A stretch of DNA of 64,000 nt, from assembly GCA_933822405.4 (NCBI GenBank), contig CAKOGP040002258.1, forward strand, positions 1 to 64,000, written 5' to 3'. Of this stretch, positions 21,781-32,446 are shown one piece after another (the first letter of the stretch is position 1; each line of letters opens with the position of its first letter). The translations under genes were made by a program, and so were the position numbers. The DNA comes from Cylindrotheca closterium (lineage: Eukaryota > Bacillariophyta > Bacillariophyceae > Bacillariales > Bacillariaceae). Under the pieces are notes generated by a model. It was given only the letters and a program-made list of their open reading frames with translations. It searched no databases and had not been told where the DNA came from.

Positions 21781-24279
21781 ATGATGATGAAGCTTGTCTC
21801 CAATCTTATCCTTTTGTTTTCTTTTGCTACACCTACCGTAGTTTACGGTCAGTGTGTGACGTGTCCAGGTGGCATTGAGTTCCCTGATGCTACTCCTAAT
21901 AATAGCAATGGCCTCACCTGCTCCACGATTGACACAGCGTAAGTGAAAAGTTGATCGCATTGTGCTGGAGCTTTGCGATGGCTTATTTGGAATCATCATT
22001 TTCCAATTTCCACTTTCCGATTTCTGACCTTGTGTTATTCCTTCTACTCCTACAGCTATGCGAGTGTTGATGAGGCCTCTTGCAAACAATTCCAGTACAT
22101 TACCATGCCAGCCTGTTGCCCATCCCAGATTCCATTCATTGCTCAAGGAAACGCTTGTGGATGGTGCCCCAATGGTGTGACCAACCTTCAAGGGCAGGTT
22201 GACCTTTCGGCGTTCCAATCTGATATAGTCAGCTGTGGAGAGATGATGACAGTGTGAGTACTTTATTATTATGATACTGCATGCTCGTCGATTCATTCAT
22301 TCCGTCACGAGTTGTCATTTCTAATCTTTTCTATTTTTATTTCTTTGGTTGCCATTGACAGCGTGGCCTCTAGAGATGATCAGCCTGGAGTGTGTGATAT
22401 CGCTCAATCCACTGCGGAAATTTGCTGCCCTGGAGACTCTGGAGGTACTGGTTTCGACTGTGAATTCTGCACCATGGGAGTGGAATTCCCGGACCTGGTC
22501 GTTCCGGAAGCGGAAAACTTGACCTGTTTCCAGATTGAAGCTGCGTGAGTTGCTGGTGTTGCTGTTGACGACAGTATTGTTTACAAACAAACAATATGAT
22601 GCCAACAGCTTTTTTCATTCTCCTGCAAACCCATATAGTGCTAAGATTGCCAATGAAACCATCTGCAGCACCTTGGTGCAACCGATCGAAGGCGAATGTT
22701 GCCCAAACTCTGTCATTGCCCCAACCGATCCTCCTGTAACTGCTATGCCCGCACCAACCGACATGCCTGTAACAATGCCAACAGATTTTCCCATCCCGAC
22801 TGATCCCCCATGTGTGTTCTGCCCTCTTGGTATCGAGACAGAAGAGATTGATCTCTCCTTTCTGGATATTCTTGGTCTCCCCATTCCCGGTGGTCTTCTG
22901 GGCAATTTCACTTGTAGTGACTTGCAACTAAGGTACGACTTGACTCATACAAGAAAGGAATCAAAATCTCATTTCTGCTAACCTTCCTTCATGATAATTC
23001 TTATCTCCAGTGCCGCCCTTTCCCCCAGTCTCGCATGTGATGACGACATTATACTGTTTGAAAATTTCTGTTGTCCCAGCACATCCGGTGGCTATCAGTG
23101 CAATTGGTGCCCAGGAGATTTAGGAATGGAATTTCCCGATCGCCAAGTCCCGTTGCTGGGCCTCGACCTTCCGGCTTTGACCTGCACCGATATTCTTTCC
23201 TTGTACGTATAGTAGTGATGTTCTTGCAATTATTGTTTGCTTGCTGGAAATGTGGATGATATATTCTTCTCACCATCACGCCAACCACCACTGTTTTCCA
23301 TAAAATATAGTATTCCAGCCGTCACGACCAAGGAAACCTGCAGTGACTACCAGACAGCCGAAAGTATCTGCTGTCCCACGACTGTGGGTGCCGTCCAATG
23401 CGATTTCTGCTCGGGACCCGGCGGGTTGGAGTTTCCAGATCAATCGATTGATGATAGCGGACTCACCTGTACCGATTTTGCCAGCTTGTAAGAAGTTCCT
23501 TATTATTGTTGTTGTTGTTGTTGGAAGTCTTTGCCTTACGCAACGGATTGTCATATGTAACACTATATAGCGCCCTGGGAGCCCCCAACGAAGACTTTTG
23601 CCAAAACATTGAGGCTGCCCAAGGTCTATGTTGTCCTGCGAGCAGCGGTGTCAGCCTTCCGCCGGTTGCAGAGGGCGAGTACTGCTACATTTGTGGAAAT
23701 GCCGATGTGGTAATGACGAAGCCTGACTACCAACCCTATGCGTTTGGTGGCGCTGAAGACCCAGATGATTTGGTTACTTGTGCTGAGATTGAAGCACTGA
23801 TCAATGAAGAACGTGGCTCGGAAGAGTCCTGTGGAAGTGCGATTGCTAGCTTTACTTTTCTCTTTTCTCCGTCCATCTGGTACGTACCGATACCCACATG
23901 CTGCTGGCGATTTTTTTTTGACATGGATTGGACGTCACGCAGTATACCTAACAACAATTGCTGCTTCTTTAGTGGTTGTGCTGGAGTTGAACCACCAAAC
24001 GTTTGTGGGTTTTGTGAAGGAAAAAGTGTGAAGCGTGATGTAGTGCTCCCTGAAGAAAATGTCACTTGCGGAGATGCCTATGACTTTGTCCAACATTTTA
24101 CTTCTTCTATTGCCTGCGATGGCGCAAACACGGAATTTGGTGAAGCGGAGAGAATCTGTTGCGGTGACGAGTTGGAACAAGGAGGTGGAGATGGAGGTTC
24201 AGAGTCGGCTGCTAGGTCTTCTGGAGCTGGGCTCTTTTTTGTTTATGCATCCTTTGTCGTTGGGTTTGTATTGCCCTAA
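21781..24279 (+). CDS. G3: secreted six-cysteine-module protein with terminal CYICG module
   Basis: Eight exons: 21781-21938, 22056-22253, 22362-22544, 22639-22932, 23011-23202, 23311-23487, 23571-23879, 23973-24279; about 605 aa. Signal peptide LVSNLILLFSFATPTVVYG, half module QCVTCPGGIEFPD, five full modules (exons 2-6), terminal module with LCCPASSGVSLPPV, YCYICGNADVVMTKPDYQPY, CGCAGVEPPNVCGFC and NVTCGDAYDFVQH, and a hydrophobic tail AGLFFVYASFVVGFVLP. Exon 4 carries a Pro/Thr-rich insert (PTDPPVTAMPAPTDMP) between CC and the C-x2-C pair. An extra intron, 23880-23972, interrupts the terminal module at ICG; G2 and G4 lack it. All introns are phase 2. Confidence 0.82.
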
Positions 24280-24517
24280 GTACTGTACTTTGAAATAGTT
24301 CTACTCGTTTTAGTGTACGGTATAGGGTTAGGTATCCAATTCAATAATATTCATTGACAGACTGAAATAGTGGCTTTTTCGAAGAAACTTCTTCGATTTC
24401 GCGTGAATTGCGAATATTATCATACATAACCGAAAGCTGAGACGGTCATCGTGTTATTGCTAGCATTCTACTTGTTTGAGCAGGTGGAGCAATACACAGT
24501 ATGCATACTTCTTGATA
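24280..24517. other. Intergenic, G3-G4
   Basis: A 238-bp AT-rich spacer between two cluster members; no distinctive element. Confidence 0.4.
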
Positions 24518-27215
24518 ATGAAGCTTAATATCATCCTCGTCCTCGTGATTGGCTTTGCTGCACCTGTGGCTCGTGCCGAGTGCAGGACGTGCCCGGATGG
24601 AATCGAGTTCCGTGATGCTGACCCTTTGGGCGATGGTTTTTACCAATGCACCAATGTTGACAACTTGTGAGGCTGAATGAATCATCGATATTTCGTTCTT
24701 GCTACTGTATATCAAGATCTCACCAAATATTCATTCTTTGGACTTGATGATGGCAATTGTTGGTTATAGCTACTTGTTTTCGATCGAAGCGGATTCTGCT
24801 GAGTGTTTCGGGGCTCAATATGATGTGATGTCAGTCTGTTGTCCATCGCAAGTGAAGGATATTGCTAAGGACAATGCGTGTGGTTGGTGCCCCAATGGTG
24901 TGACAAACCTAGAAAGTTCAGTTGAAATCCCCTTTCAGGAAGATCCGGTCACTTGCGGACAAGTGATGGTGCTGTGAGTCATACTATATCCTACATGAAA
25001 AGTCTATTTGCTTGCGGTTTCCACAGTCTAATATTATTGCTTCTACAATTCACAGTGTAGCAGCTGGATCGCTAGAACTTGGAATTTGTGGTCTTGCTAG
25101 CTCTGTCGCTTCAATCTGCTGTCCTGGTGATGAAGGTGGTGGCGGTGGTGGCTTCTTCTCTTGCGGATTCTGTGTCGATGGTATTGAATACCCACTCAAG
25201 ATCAACCCAGAAGCTGAAAATTTCACCTGTACACAAGTTCAAGCTGCGTAAGTTTCGATCACAATGGTGAAAGCACTATGATCAATCCTTTTTTAAAGCA
25301 CTGTTCGGTTGTATTTCATTGTCACAGTTCTCTTCTAGCAAACGAGACCGTCTGCGACACTTTGGTGAAACCGCTGGAAGACAGCTGTTGCCCAAACACA
25401 AATAGTTCATCTGAATGCGACTTCTGCTCTGACGGGCTGGATAATCCAAATGCAGAACTGCCTTTGACTGGCATTACTTGTGAACAGTTCCAAGCCAGGC
25501 AAGTACTGTACTCTGACTGATACAGATTCAAGTTTGTGCCGTATCTAACTTTCTTCTATCGGATCCTTTCACCACAGTGCTGCGAGTGTGACTGACAGTA
25601 CACAATGCGAGTTTGCCTTCAAGCCAGCCGAGACTTTGTGCTGCCCAAGCACGACGAATGTTGTAGGGTGCGACTTTTGCAGTGCTGGATTGGAAAATCC
25701 AACTGCGCCGGTCCCGTTTGTTGACGAGTTGACGTGTCAAGACTTGCAAGACAGGTAAGCAAAACTGGAATGAAGTACAAGTAGATTGAATTGGATTTCT
25801 TTTCATTTTTTTGCTAATGATTCTATCTGTCCATCGATCCATCGTCATTGCAGTGCGTTGTTTGCGACGGACTGCACAAGCACCAAGCTAGCAGAAGCAT
25901 TTTGCTGTCCAAGTATATCCGACAACACAGATCGATGTGAGTTTTGCCCGGGTGGATTGGATGATCCTAATGAAGATGTTCCGCTTCTAGGTGGTTTGAC
26001 TTGTAAAGATTTCCAAGATGGGTACGTAACCTTATGCAAAACGACAAAAGATGCTGTCCTTGCCGTCGCTTTTGTATTCACTCAGTCGATCCCAACAATC
26101 ACAGCGCTAGTTTTGTCGGAAATTCTACCGAGTGTGAAGAATCCATAAAGCCTCTAGAGGGACTATGCTGTCCTAACGCAACGGACAACTTTCAATGTGA
26201 TTGGTGTTCTGGTGAGGCTGGAGTGGAATTTCCGGAGCTGGAGTTTCCAGGGATTGGACTCAAGTGCGACACCATTGTCATGCTGTAAGTACATATCGCG
26301 CTTCTATCTCAAACGCATCTCGGTGTCCTTTCTCATGGATTTGATAATATGCTATGCCAGTGTTCCGGCAGTGACATACGAAGAATTGTGCGATCAATAC
26401 AAAGCAGCCGAAAGCTTGTGCTGTCCGGCAAGTACCGATGCTGTTCAATGCGACTTCTGTACAGGGCCGAGCGGGCTAGAATTCCCAGAGCGCGAGATTG
26501 ACGATAGTGGGCTGACATGCCAAGCTTTTGCTACCCTGTAAGCTCAAAAGTCTGTCCGCTTTGCAACGTCAACAGCATCAACTGTGGATCTCACATTCAT
26601 TTTTTGTCCACCCTTTTCAGTGCCCTGGCTGCTCCAAACCAAACGTTTTGTTCTTCATTTCATGTCGCAGAAGAATTATGCTGCCCTTCGAGCACAGGGG
26701 TCAGCCTTCCACCAGTGGCAATGGGTGATTACTGCTACATCTGTGGAAGTGCTGACGTGGAAATGACAAAGCCTGACTTCCAACCCTATGCGTTTGGTGG
26801 TAGTGACGATCCTGACGACCAAAAAACTTGTGCACAGCTGGAAGAATCTCTGAATGCCGGCCGATCTCCCGGTGAATCTTGTATCAACACAATTTCTGGT
26901 TTCACATTTAGATTCTCGCCGTCAATTTGTGGGTGCAAGGGTGTCACACCGCCGAACCCATGCGACTTGTGCAGTGGAAGAAGCGTGAATCGCGACGCTC
27001 AGATGCCTGGGGAGAACTTTACGTGTGGCGAGGGATTTGACTTTATCCAGCATGTATCTCCCGCCTTTTGCAGCAACCCTGAAATAAATCTCTATGGAAT
27101 GGAAGGCGTGTGTTGCACTGACATTTTGGAGAGTGAAACGATTTCGGCTGCTTCATGTTGCACAAGATGCCTTGTCGCATTTGCATCCCTTTTTATCGGG
27201 TTGATATTTGACTAG
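24518..27215 (+). CDS. G4: longest six-cysteine-module protein, terminal CYICG module
   Basis: Nine exons: 24518-24666, 24770-24973, 25056-25247, 25328-25498, 25578-25754, 25854-26021, 26105-26284, 26361-26537, 26621-27215; about 670 aa. Signal peptide MKLNIILVLVIGFAAPVARA, half module ECRTCPDGIEFRD, seven full modules (for example NETVCDTLVKPLEDSCCPN then ECDFCSDGLDNPN), then the terminal module (LCCPASTGVSLPPV... wait-free reading: LCCPSSTGVSLPPV, YCYICGSADVEMTKPDFQPY, SICGCKGVTPPNPCDLC, NFTCGEGFDFIQHVSPAFC). The last 20 residues (TRCLVAFASLFIGLIFD) are hydrophobic. The intron after exon 4 (25499-25577) has a GC donor (AG|GCAAGT); all others are GT-AG. All are phase 2. An in-frame ATG lies upstream at 24476 but would precede the signal peptide. 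Confidence 0.82.
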
Positions 27216-27533
27216 TTGAACAGTTTTGAAGTATTGTACTGTGATTTTGCTTTTGTTTCCACCCATAACTGTTGGACCTGTAGTTGTTGGTGCGAATCTC
27301 ATCGTCAGAGAATCTCATCATCTGACGATGATCTTTTTTTATTCTTTTTATTCGTTTCTCATTTCATTTTTTTGTCGAATTTTCGACGTTGCGATGTGGG
27401 CACTATAAGCAAACCATGTCTGAGTTCATGTCCCCAATTGAAGCTTGCGATATATATTTGAGCATTGTGCTTCGGTTTTTCGAATTTTTAGGCAAGTTGA
27501 TGGCCTGTCAAATGACGTTCACAACACATTACA
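27216..27533. other. Intergenic, G4-G5
   Basis: A 318-bp T-rich spacer with the inverted repeat AGAATCTCATCATCTGACGATGA-like region near 27307-27331 (short arms CATCGTCAGA/TCTGACGATG nearby). No coding signal. Confidence 0.4.
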
Positions 27534-29158
27534 ATGAAAGCCTTCTGCTACTCATTGGGCAGTGTGTATATCTTCCTCGCATCGTTTGCCAATGGCCAAT
27601 GTTCAATATGTCCCAGTGGAGTTGATGAAGGGCTTCTAGGCGCCGATCCAACCGGTCAGGGTCTGGATACTTGCGCTGAAATTGACATAATGTGAGTGTC
27701 GACGACGTTGTTGTTTCCCAATAAGCATTCTTGTGCCATCGATGTTGTCTTACAATTCTGTTCGCCTTTGAAACCCTCTGCTTTACCATTAGATATCAAG
27801 GCCTTGACAGGTTTGCATGTTTGGCTCAAAAACCGGCAGTGATGCCAAACTGCTGTCCATCTCAATTGCCGACATATGCTGTCGACAATGTTTGTGGATG
27901 GTGTCCCAATGGAGTTCCAAATGTCTATGCAGAAATTCCAGATATCCTCCTTCCAACAAATACAACATGTCTAAACTATATGGAGCTGTAAGTACTGGCT
28001 GAGATATGAAGCAATGAAGACAAGCATCCTGATCCAATTCGCCGAATCCTACCAATAATAACTTCTACCTCGATCAGTGTTTCATTTACAGAAGACTCAG
28101 ACGGTTGTAGCTTCTTCGACCGTCCTGCAACCTTTTGCTGTCCAGCGGATGCAGGTCCAGTATTCACATGCGATTTTTGTTCACAAGGGTTGGACTTTCC
28201 TGATCTAGATCCAGAGGGAGATGGCACGAAATGCTCGGACCTTCAGCCACTGTAAGTCATCTATGCGAAGAACATTCATGGATCTGGCAGTGAGTATGGA
28301 ATAGAAGATCCTTTCTTACTTTGTTGATTCTTGATGCAGAGTTGACTTGCTATTCGACGAGGATTCATGTGGATTCTTCAAATCAGCTGAGCTAAGCTGC
28401 TGTCCGAGTACAACAGAGTTGATACCGTGTGGCTTTTGCAGTAAAGGACTTGAATTCCCCAACATGGTACCCTTTCCAGATGGTGCCACTTGCACTGATT
28501 TACAAAACAAGTACGTATACGAGTCCACCATCTCACACCCTGCAGTCCGTCTATCCTATTACGTTTCGCTTACATTTCGATTCATTCCTTTTTTCCAAGT
28601 GCTACCCTCGTTGCCTCAGGAAGCTTATGTGATCTACTAAAAGCTGGCGAGGATTTCTGCTGTCCAAGTACTACGGATGGCTATGTCTGTGATTTTTGTG
28701 ATCGCAACGTTAAGGTTCCCAACCAATTGATTGGAACCGAATCATCCGTGTTTGGGCTCTTCGGTGATGAAACGTGCGAAGATGTGATGGTATTGTAAGT
28801 ACACGGCTTGTTGTACTGACTGGTACATGTCGTCACAACAAGATTTCACTCATCCAAATTCTTGTGACGGCTTCAAATGGACAACGATCATAGTGCGGCA
28901 TTGGCACCCAACGCATCAACTTGTGAGCTCGTCAAGTCGTTCGAAGGGGTTTGCTGCCCACCGAACCAGGATGTCACACCTCCTCCTATGGCGACTTTCT
29001 CCCCTGATCCGTCATCACCTCCTACCGATGGTGGTGATAGTGGTGGAGGCCAAGAAGCAGGAGGTGATTCAGGTGCTGTGGTTGCTGATTCTTCCTTCTT
29101 GAGCATCAAGGTATTGGGGCTTGTCCTTTGTCTGTACATGACATCGGTTTCATCATAA
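27534..29158 (+). CDS. G5: secreted six-cysteine-module protein without the terminal CYICG module
   Basis: Six exons: 27534-27691, 27793-27987, 28078-28251, 28340-28510, 28600-28794, 28894-29158; about 385 aa. Exon 1 (52 codons) gives a signal peptide SLGSVYIFLASFANG and half module QCSICPSG. Exons 2-5 are four full modules (PNCCPSQLPTYAVDNVCGWC; FCCPADAGPVFTCDFC; SCCPSTTELIPCGFC; FCCPSTTDGYVCDFC). Exon 6 has a first half module (GVCCPP), a Pro/Ser/Gly-rich stalk and a hydrophobic tail SIKVLGLVLCLYMTSVSS. All introns are phase 2. It resembles G1 and G6 in ending with a half module and stalk instead of the large terminal module. Confidence 0.8.
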
Positions 29159-29484
29159 TAAATGCTTGGGGTTACTAATCAATAGAAAATACATACACAA
29201 ATGTAAGCTGTTGTTGTTCTTGCTCCAGTGGGATAGACAAGAGCGAGTACTACAGTACAGTAGGGTATTAATTGGCAGTATTGTAGTGTTACATATATCC
29301 GCTCAGTTTTTGGCGATTTCGATTAGTTCGATCAACAGAATATTTAAGGGCAAAAGTACAAATAAAGTTCTTTTGTCTCTTTTTAGCGATTTTTCAATCA
29401 AACGTTTTCTGCGAAACCAAAAAGAAAACCCAGCGGAGAACAACAACGCTGACAACGACAACTCCTGAACAGAGAAAGAAAGCA
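29159..29484. other. Intergenic, G5-G6
   Basis: A 326-bp spacer, AT-rich, with GTACTACAGTACAGTA-like sequence near 29246. No coding signal. Confidence 0.4.
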
Positions 29485-30827
29485 ATGACAAGGACACCAA
29501 TAAGATATTTGAGCCTATTGATTGCAATAGTCTCCCATTCCGCCAATGGCGAGTGTGTGATCTGTCCCAATGGACTGGAATTCCCGGATGCTCAGATTCC
29601 ACAAGGTGATGATGGCGGCACAGTGTCATGCACAGAGGGCGCTTCCATCATGTCATCCTATGATCGCAACTCTTGTGTCGCTACTCAAGTCGGTGTTATT
29701 CCAATATGTTGTCCATCACAATTCCAGTTGATTGCCAAAGATAATGTTTGTGGATGGTGCAAGAACAACGGCGGCACTACTATCGAAACCTTGGACGCTT
29801 CCTTTCGAGGACCACTCGACGGTATGGGAGATGCTACCTGCGCGGATATACTTCCTGGAATTGCGTTGGCGACAGATACTACAGGATGTTCCGTCTATGA
29901 ATATGCCGAGCAATATTGTTGTCACAACGCACAACCTGGTGCTGTTCTTGACGAAGAAGGAACTGACACCCGAGGAGATGTTCCTGCTAATGATGGTGGT
30001 GGTGGTGATACAGTCACCGCACCACCACCATCAAACTGCCACTTTTGCAACAGTGGAATTGAATTCCCAAATGCCAGACCAATGAAAGGAGATGAAACAG
30101 ATTGTCAGGAAGTTGCCAATATGTAAGAACCGAAATTGTGGATCTGCTTGCTGCGACATGAATCTTCTCGATATATTATATACTCACGAGGCCCATTACT
30201 GTGTTCATCTTTTGACAAAAAAATTATAGCTTTATTCAAATTCGATCCGCTCTCCTAAACAACGAAATGGCGTGCAATAGCTACCGACAACTTGAATTCA
30301 CTTGTTGTCCGTCTTCCATTGACATTCCCAACCCCGTTGGCAATGGTGATGAACATGGACTAGCCGATGACATTGTTCCTAAAGCAGCAACAGATCAGAC
30401 TCCACCTGTGGTGGAGGTGGTACAAAATGGTGATGTCACGATCGATACGGAAGTGGACGAGGCAGTCCTTGCGGGTGTCGGTGACGGAAATTCGACCACC
30501 ACGGCTGGTGCCAGAGAGGGTGATGCTGGTGGGGCCGCCCCTATAGGAGTCATTCCGGATATAGCCGTTGTCGCTGATTTGATATTCAACAACCATGGAG
30601 GCAGTGGTGGTGGTGGTTCAACCACCAACAAGGACAAGAATACCGCTGATACTACTACAACTGGTACTAGTAGTACCTCAAGCACCAACAAAGAAGGTGA
30701 TGGAATAGACTATGATATCATCTATCCCGATGAAAACAGTGGATCGTTACGACACACCACCTTTGGATCCGTGTCCATGATGAGCTGTGGTGTGATCATG
30801 ACGATTTGGTTGCTTCAATCACGGTGA
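29485..30827 (+). CDS. G6: intron-poor six-cysteine-module protein with long stalk
   Basis: Two exons, 29485-30122 and 30230-30827 (phase 2); about 411 aa. Signal peptide YLSLLIAIVSHSANG, half module ECVICPNGLEFPDAQ, a full module with PICCPSQFQLIAKDNVCGWC, a divergent module (YCCHNAQPG, then a Gly/Asp-rich insert and NCHFCNSGIEFPN), a final half module (FTCCPSS), a long acidic Gly/Thr/Ser stalk, and a hydrophobic tail FGSVSMMSCGVIMTIWLL. The module order is that of its neighbours but the introns between the first modules are missing, while the last one is kept at the same place and phase. This suggests intron loss, perhaps by partial gene conversion with a cDNA; that is inference. Confidence 0.8.
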
Positions 30828-31329
30828 TCATCCTCCTATTGTGGAGGAGGGCGTGGGTTGCTTGCTTTGCTCGTCGGAAACAATGGGAATGAATCTGAAT
30901 GAACGATATTGTAGACTTGAGCGCATATAGAGAAAGAAAAATAATTCTACTCATAATCAATAAAATAAGATGCTTTGCTTACCACCTCACTTGTTTGCAA
31001 TTCCAGATATGTAACTCTACGATGGTTCTATAGATAAACGAGTAATGTCGGTGTAAAATAGGATAATATGGTGCTCTGAATGAATAGTCTGACTGTTGTA
31101 CGACGGGCAATGCCAGCATTGTAGATCAACCGTTCAAATAACCGTAAATCGCCAGCCCAACGAGTGACATCACCCGTCATTCTTGCGATATTATTGGATG
31201 TGCGCGCATTTTTCGAGTACCTGCTCTCTCATCATTTACAAGATTCACACATTCACCTTCATATATATCATACTGTAAGCAGTATAGAAACCAATATACC
31301 GGTATACCTATACACATACACGCAATATC
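30828..31329. other. Intergenic, G6-G7
   Basis: A 502-bp spacer. A TACCGGTA palindrome at 31297-31304 sits about 25 bp upstream of the G7 start, and ATATATAT at 31260-31268. No coding signal. Confidence 0.45.
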
Positions 31330-32289
31330 ATGAGAAGCTTTGGATCTTTTAGTAACGTTGTCATCGCCTTGATGGCTCTTCTGCTGGTTGTCGACACAGT
31401 TTCGGCACAAGAATGTACCGTTTGCGGAAACGCCGCCAATGTGTTTAGCAATCCTTCGGCCAAGTGGAATGGACTCACCTGCCAGCAATTGCAGAACAGT
31501 CTCACCGCATTGGGCGCTGCGGAGGGCTGCTCCGCAGTCCTTGATAGCGGCCGTTATAATTGGTTTCAACATGAATCCTTTTGTGGATGCCAAGGTTTCA
31601 CGGCACCTGAAACTTGCAGCCTTTGCGCCGATGACGAACTTGTGGCCTTTCCCACCAATCCTGTCCCATGGCCAGAACCGGAACGTTACACCTGTGCTGA
31701 GGCTGCAGAGTTGGCCCGTCACGTGTCGGATCCTTCCATTTGCTCCAATGAAATTGCGACGGATGCGGTCAAGCAAACCTGTTGCCGTAAGAAGGGTGAG
31801 GGTTGTCCTACTTGTTCCCTTGGAGGCGGATTCAAACTCAACAGTCGATACCGAAATATCACTTGTGATTTGGTAGCAGCCGATACCTTTGAACTTGACA
31901 ATGTCCAATGCAAGGCGTATTATGGTCGAGATACTCACTACTGGATGAACTGGGAGACCTTCTGTGGTTGCGACGGTGCTGTGATTCCAGAAAAGCCATG
32001 CACTCTATGTGGATCCAACTTGGAAGTGGTCAACCCCGATGCTATTACCCCCTGGGTCAACGAGACGGATGTCTACACCTGTGCCGAAGCGAATGCCTTG
32101 GCACTCCACATTTCCGACAATGATGTTTGTGTGGACGAAGTCCAAACTCCTGCAGTTTTGGAAGCTTGCTGTGGACCCATCACAGGTGGTGGAGGTGGAG
32201 GTGCTACTGACTCGTCCGCTTTTACTCCTGTCATCTCGGCTGCAGCAGCGGGTTTGAGCATGGCCATGTTGATGTTGGCCATGTTGTAA
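31330..32289 (+). CDS. G7: two-copy terminal-type cysteine module protein with hydrophobic anchor
   Basis: A single 319-aa exon. Signal peptide VVIALMALLLVVDTVSA, then two copies of a module that resembles the terminal module of G2-G4. Copy 1: ECTVCGNAANVFSNPSAKW, WFQHESFCGCQGFTAPETC, YTCAEAAELARHVSDPSIC, TCCRKK. Copy 2: GCPTCSLGGG, WMNWETFCGCDGAVIPEKPC, YTCAEANALALHISDNDVC, ACCGP. The common pattern is C-x2-C, FCGC-x-G-x(4,5)-P-x2-C, TCAEA...H-SD..C and CC. A Gly-rich linker and a hydrophobic tail (VISAAAAGLSMAMLMLAML) suggest a GPI or membrane anchor. No introns, unlike its neighbours. It ends 157 bp from the convergent SPO11 gene. Confidence 0.8.
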   Translation: MRSFGSFSNVVIALMALLLVVDTVSAQECTVCGNAANVFSNPSAKWNGLTCQQLQNSLTALGAAEGCSAVLDSGRYNWFQHESFCGCQGFTAPETCSLCADDELVAFPTNPVPWPEPERYTCAEAAELARHVSDPSICSNEIATDAVKQTCCRKKGEGCPTCSLGGGFKLNSRYRNITCDLVAADTFELDNVQCKAYYGRDTHYWMNWETFCGCDGAVIPEKPCTLCGSNLEVVNPDAITPWVNETDVYTCAEANALALHISDNDVCVDEVQTPAVLEACCGPITGGGGGGATDSSAFTPVISAAAAGLSMAMLMLAML

Positions 32290-32446
32290 GATGCATTCCT
32301 GTGGACAAGTGATGCGACAGAAGTAATCATCCGTCAACCGAATACTAGTTATAAAATCGGTGTAAGAGTTCGTTGATACTGTACACTGATTGGTCGGCTG
32401 TCTCGTCTTTATACTTGTTTCTTGCTACTTTCTGGTGAAGAAGGAT

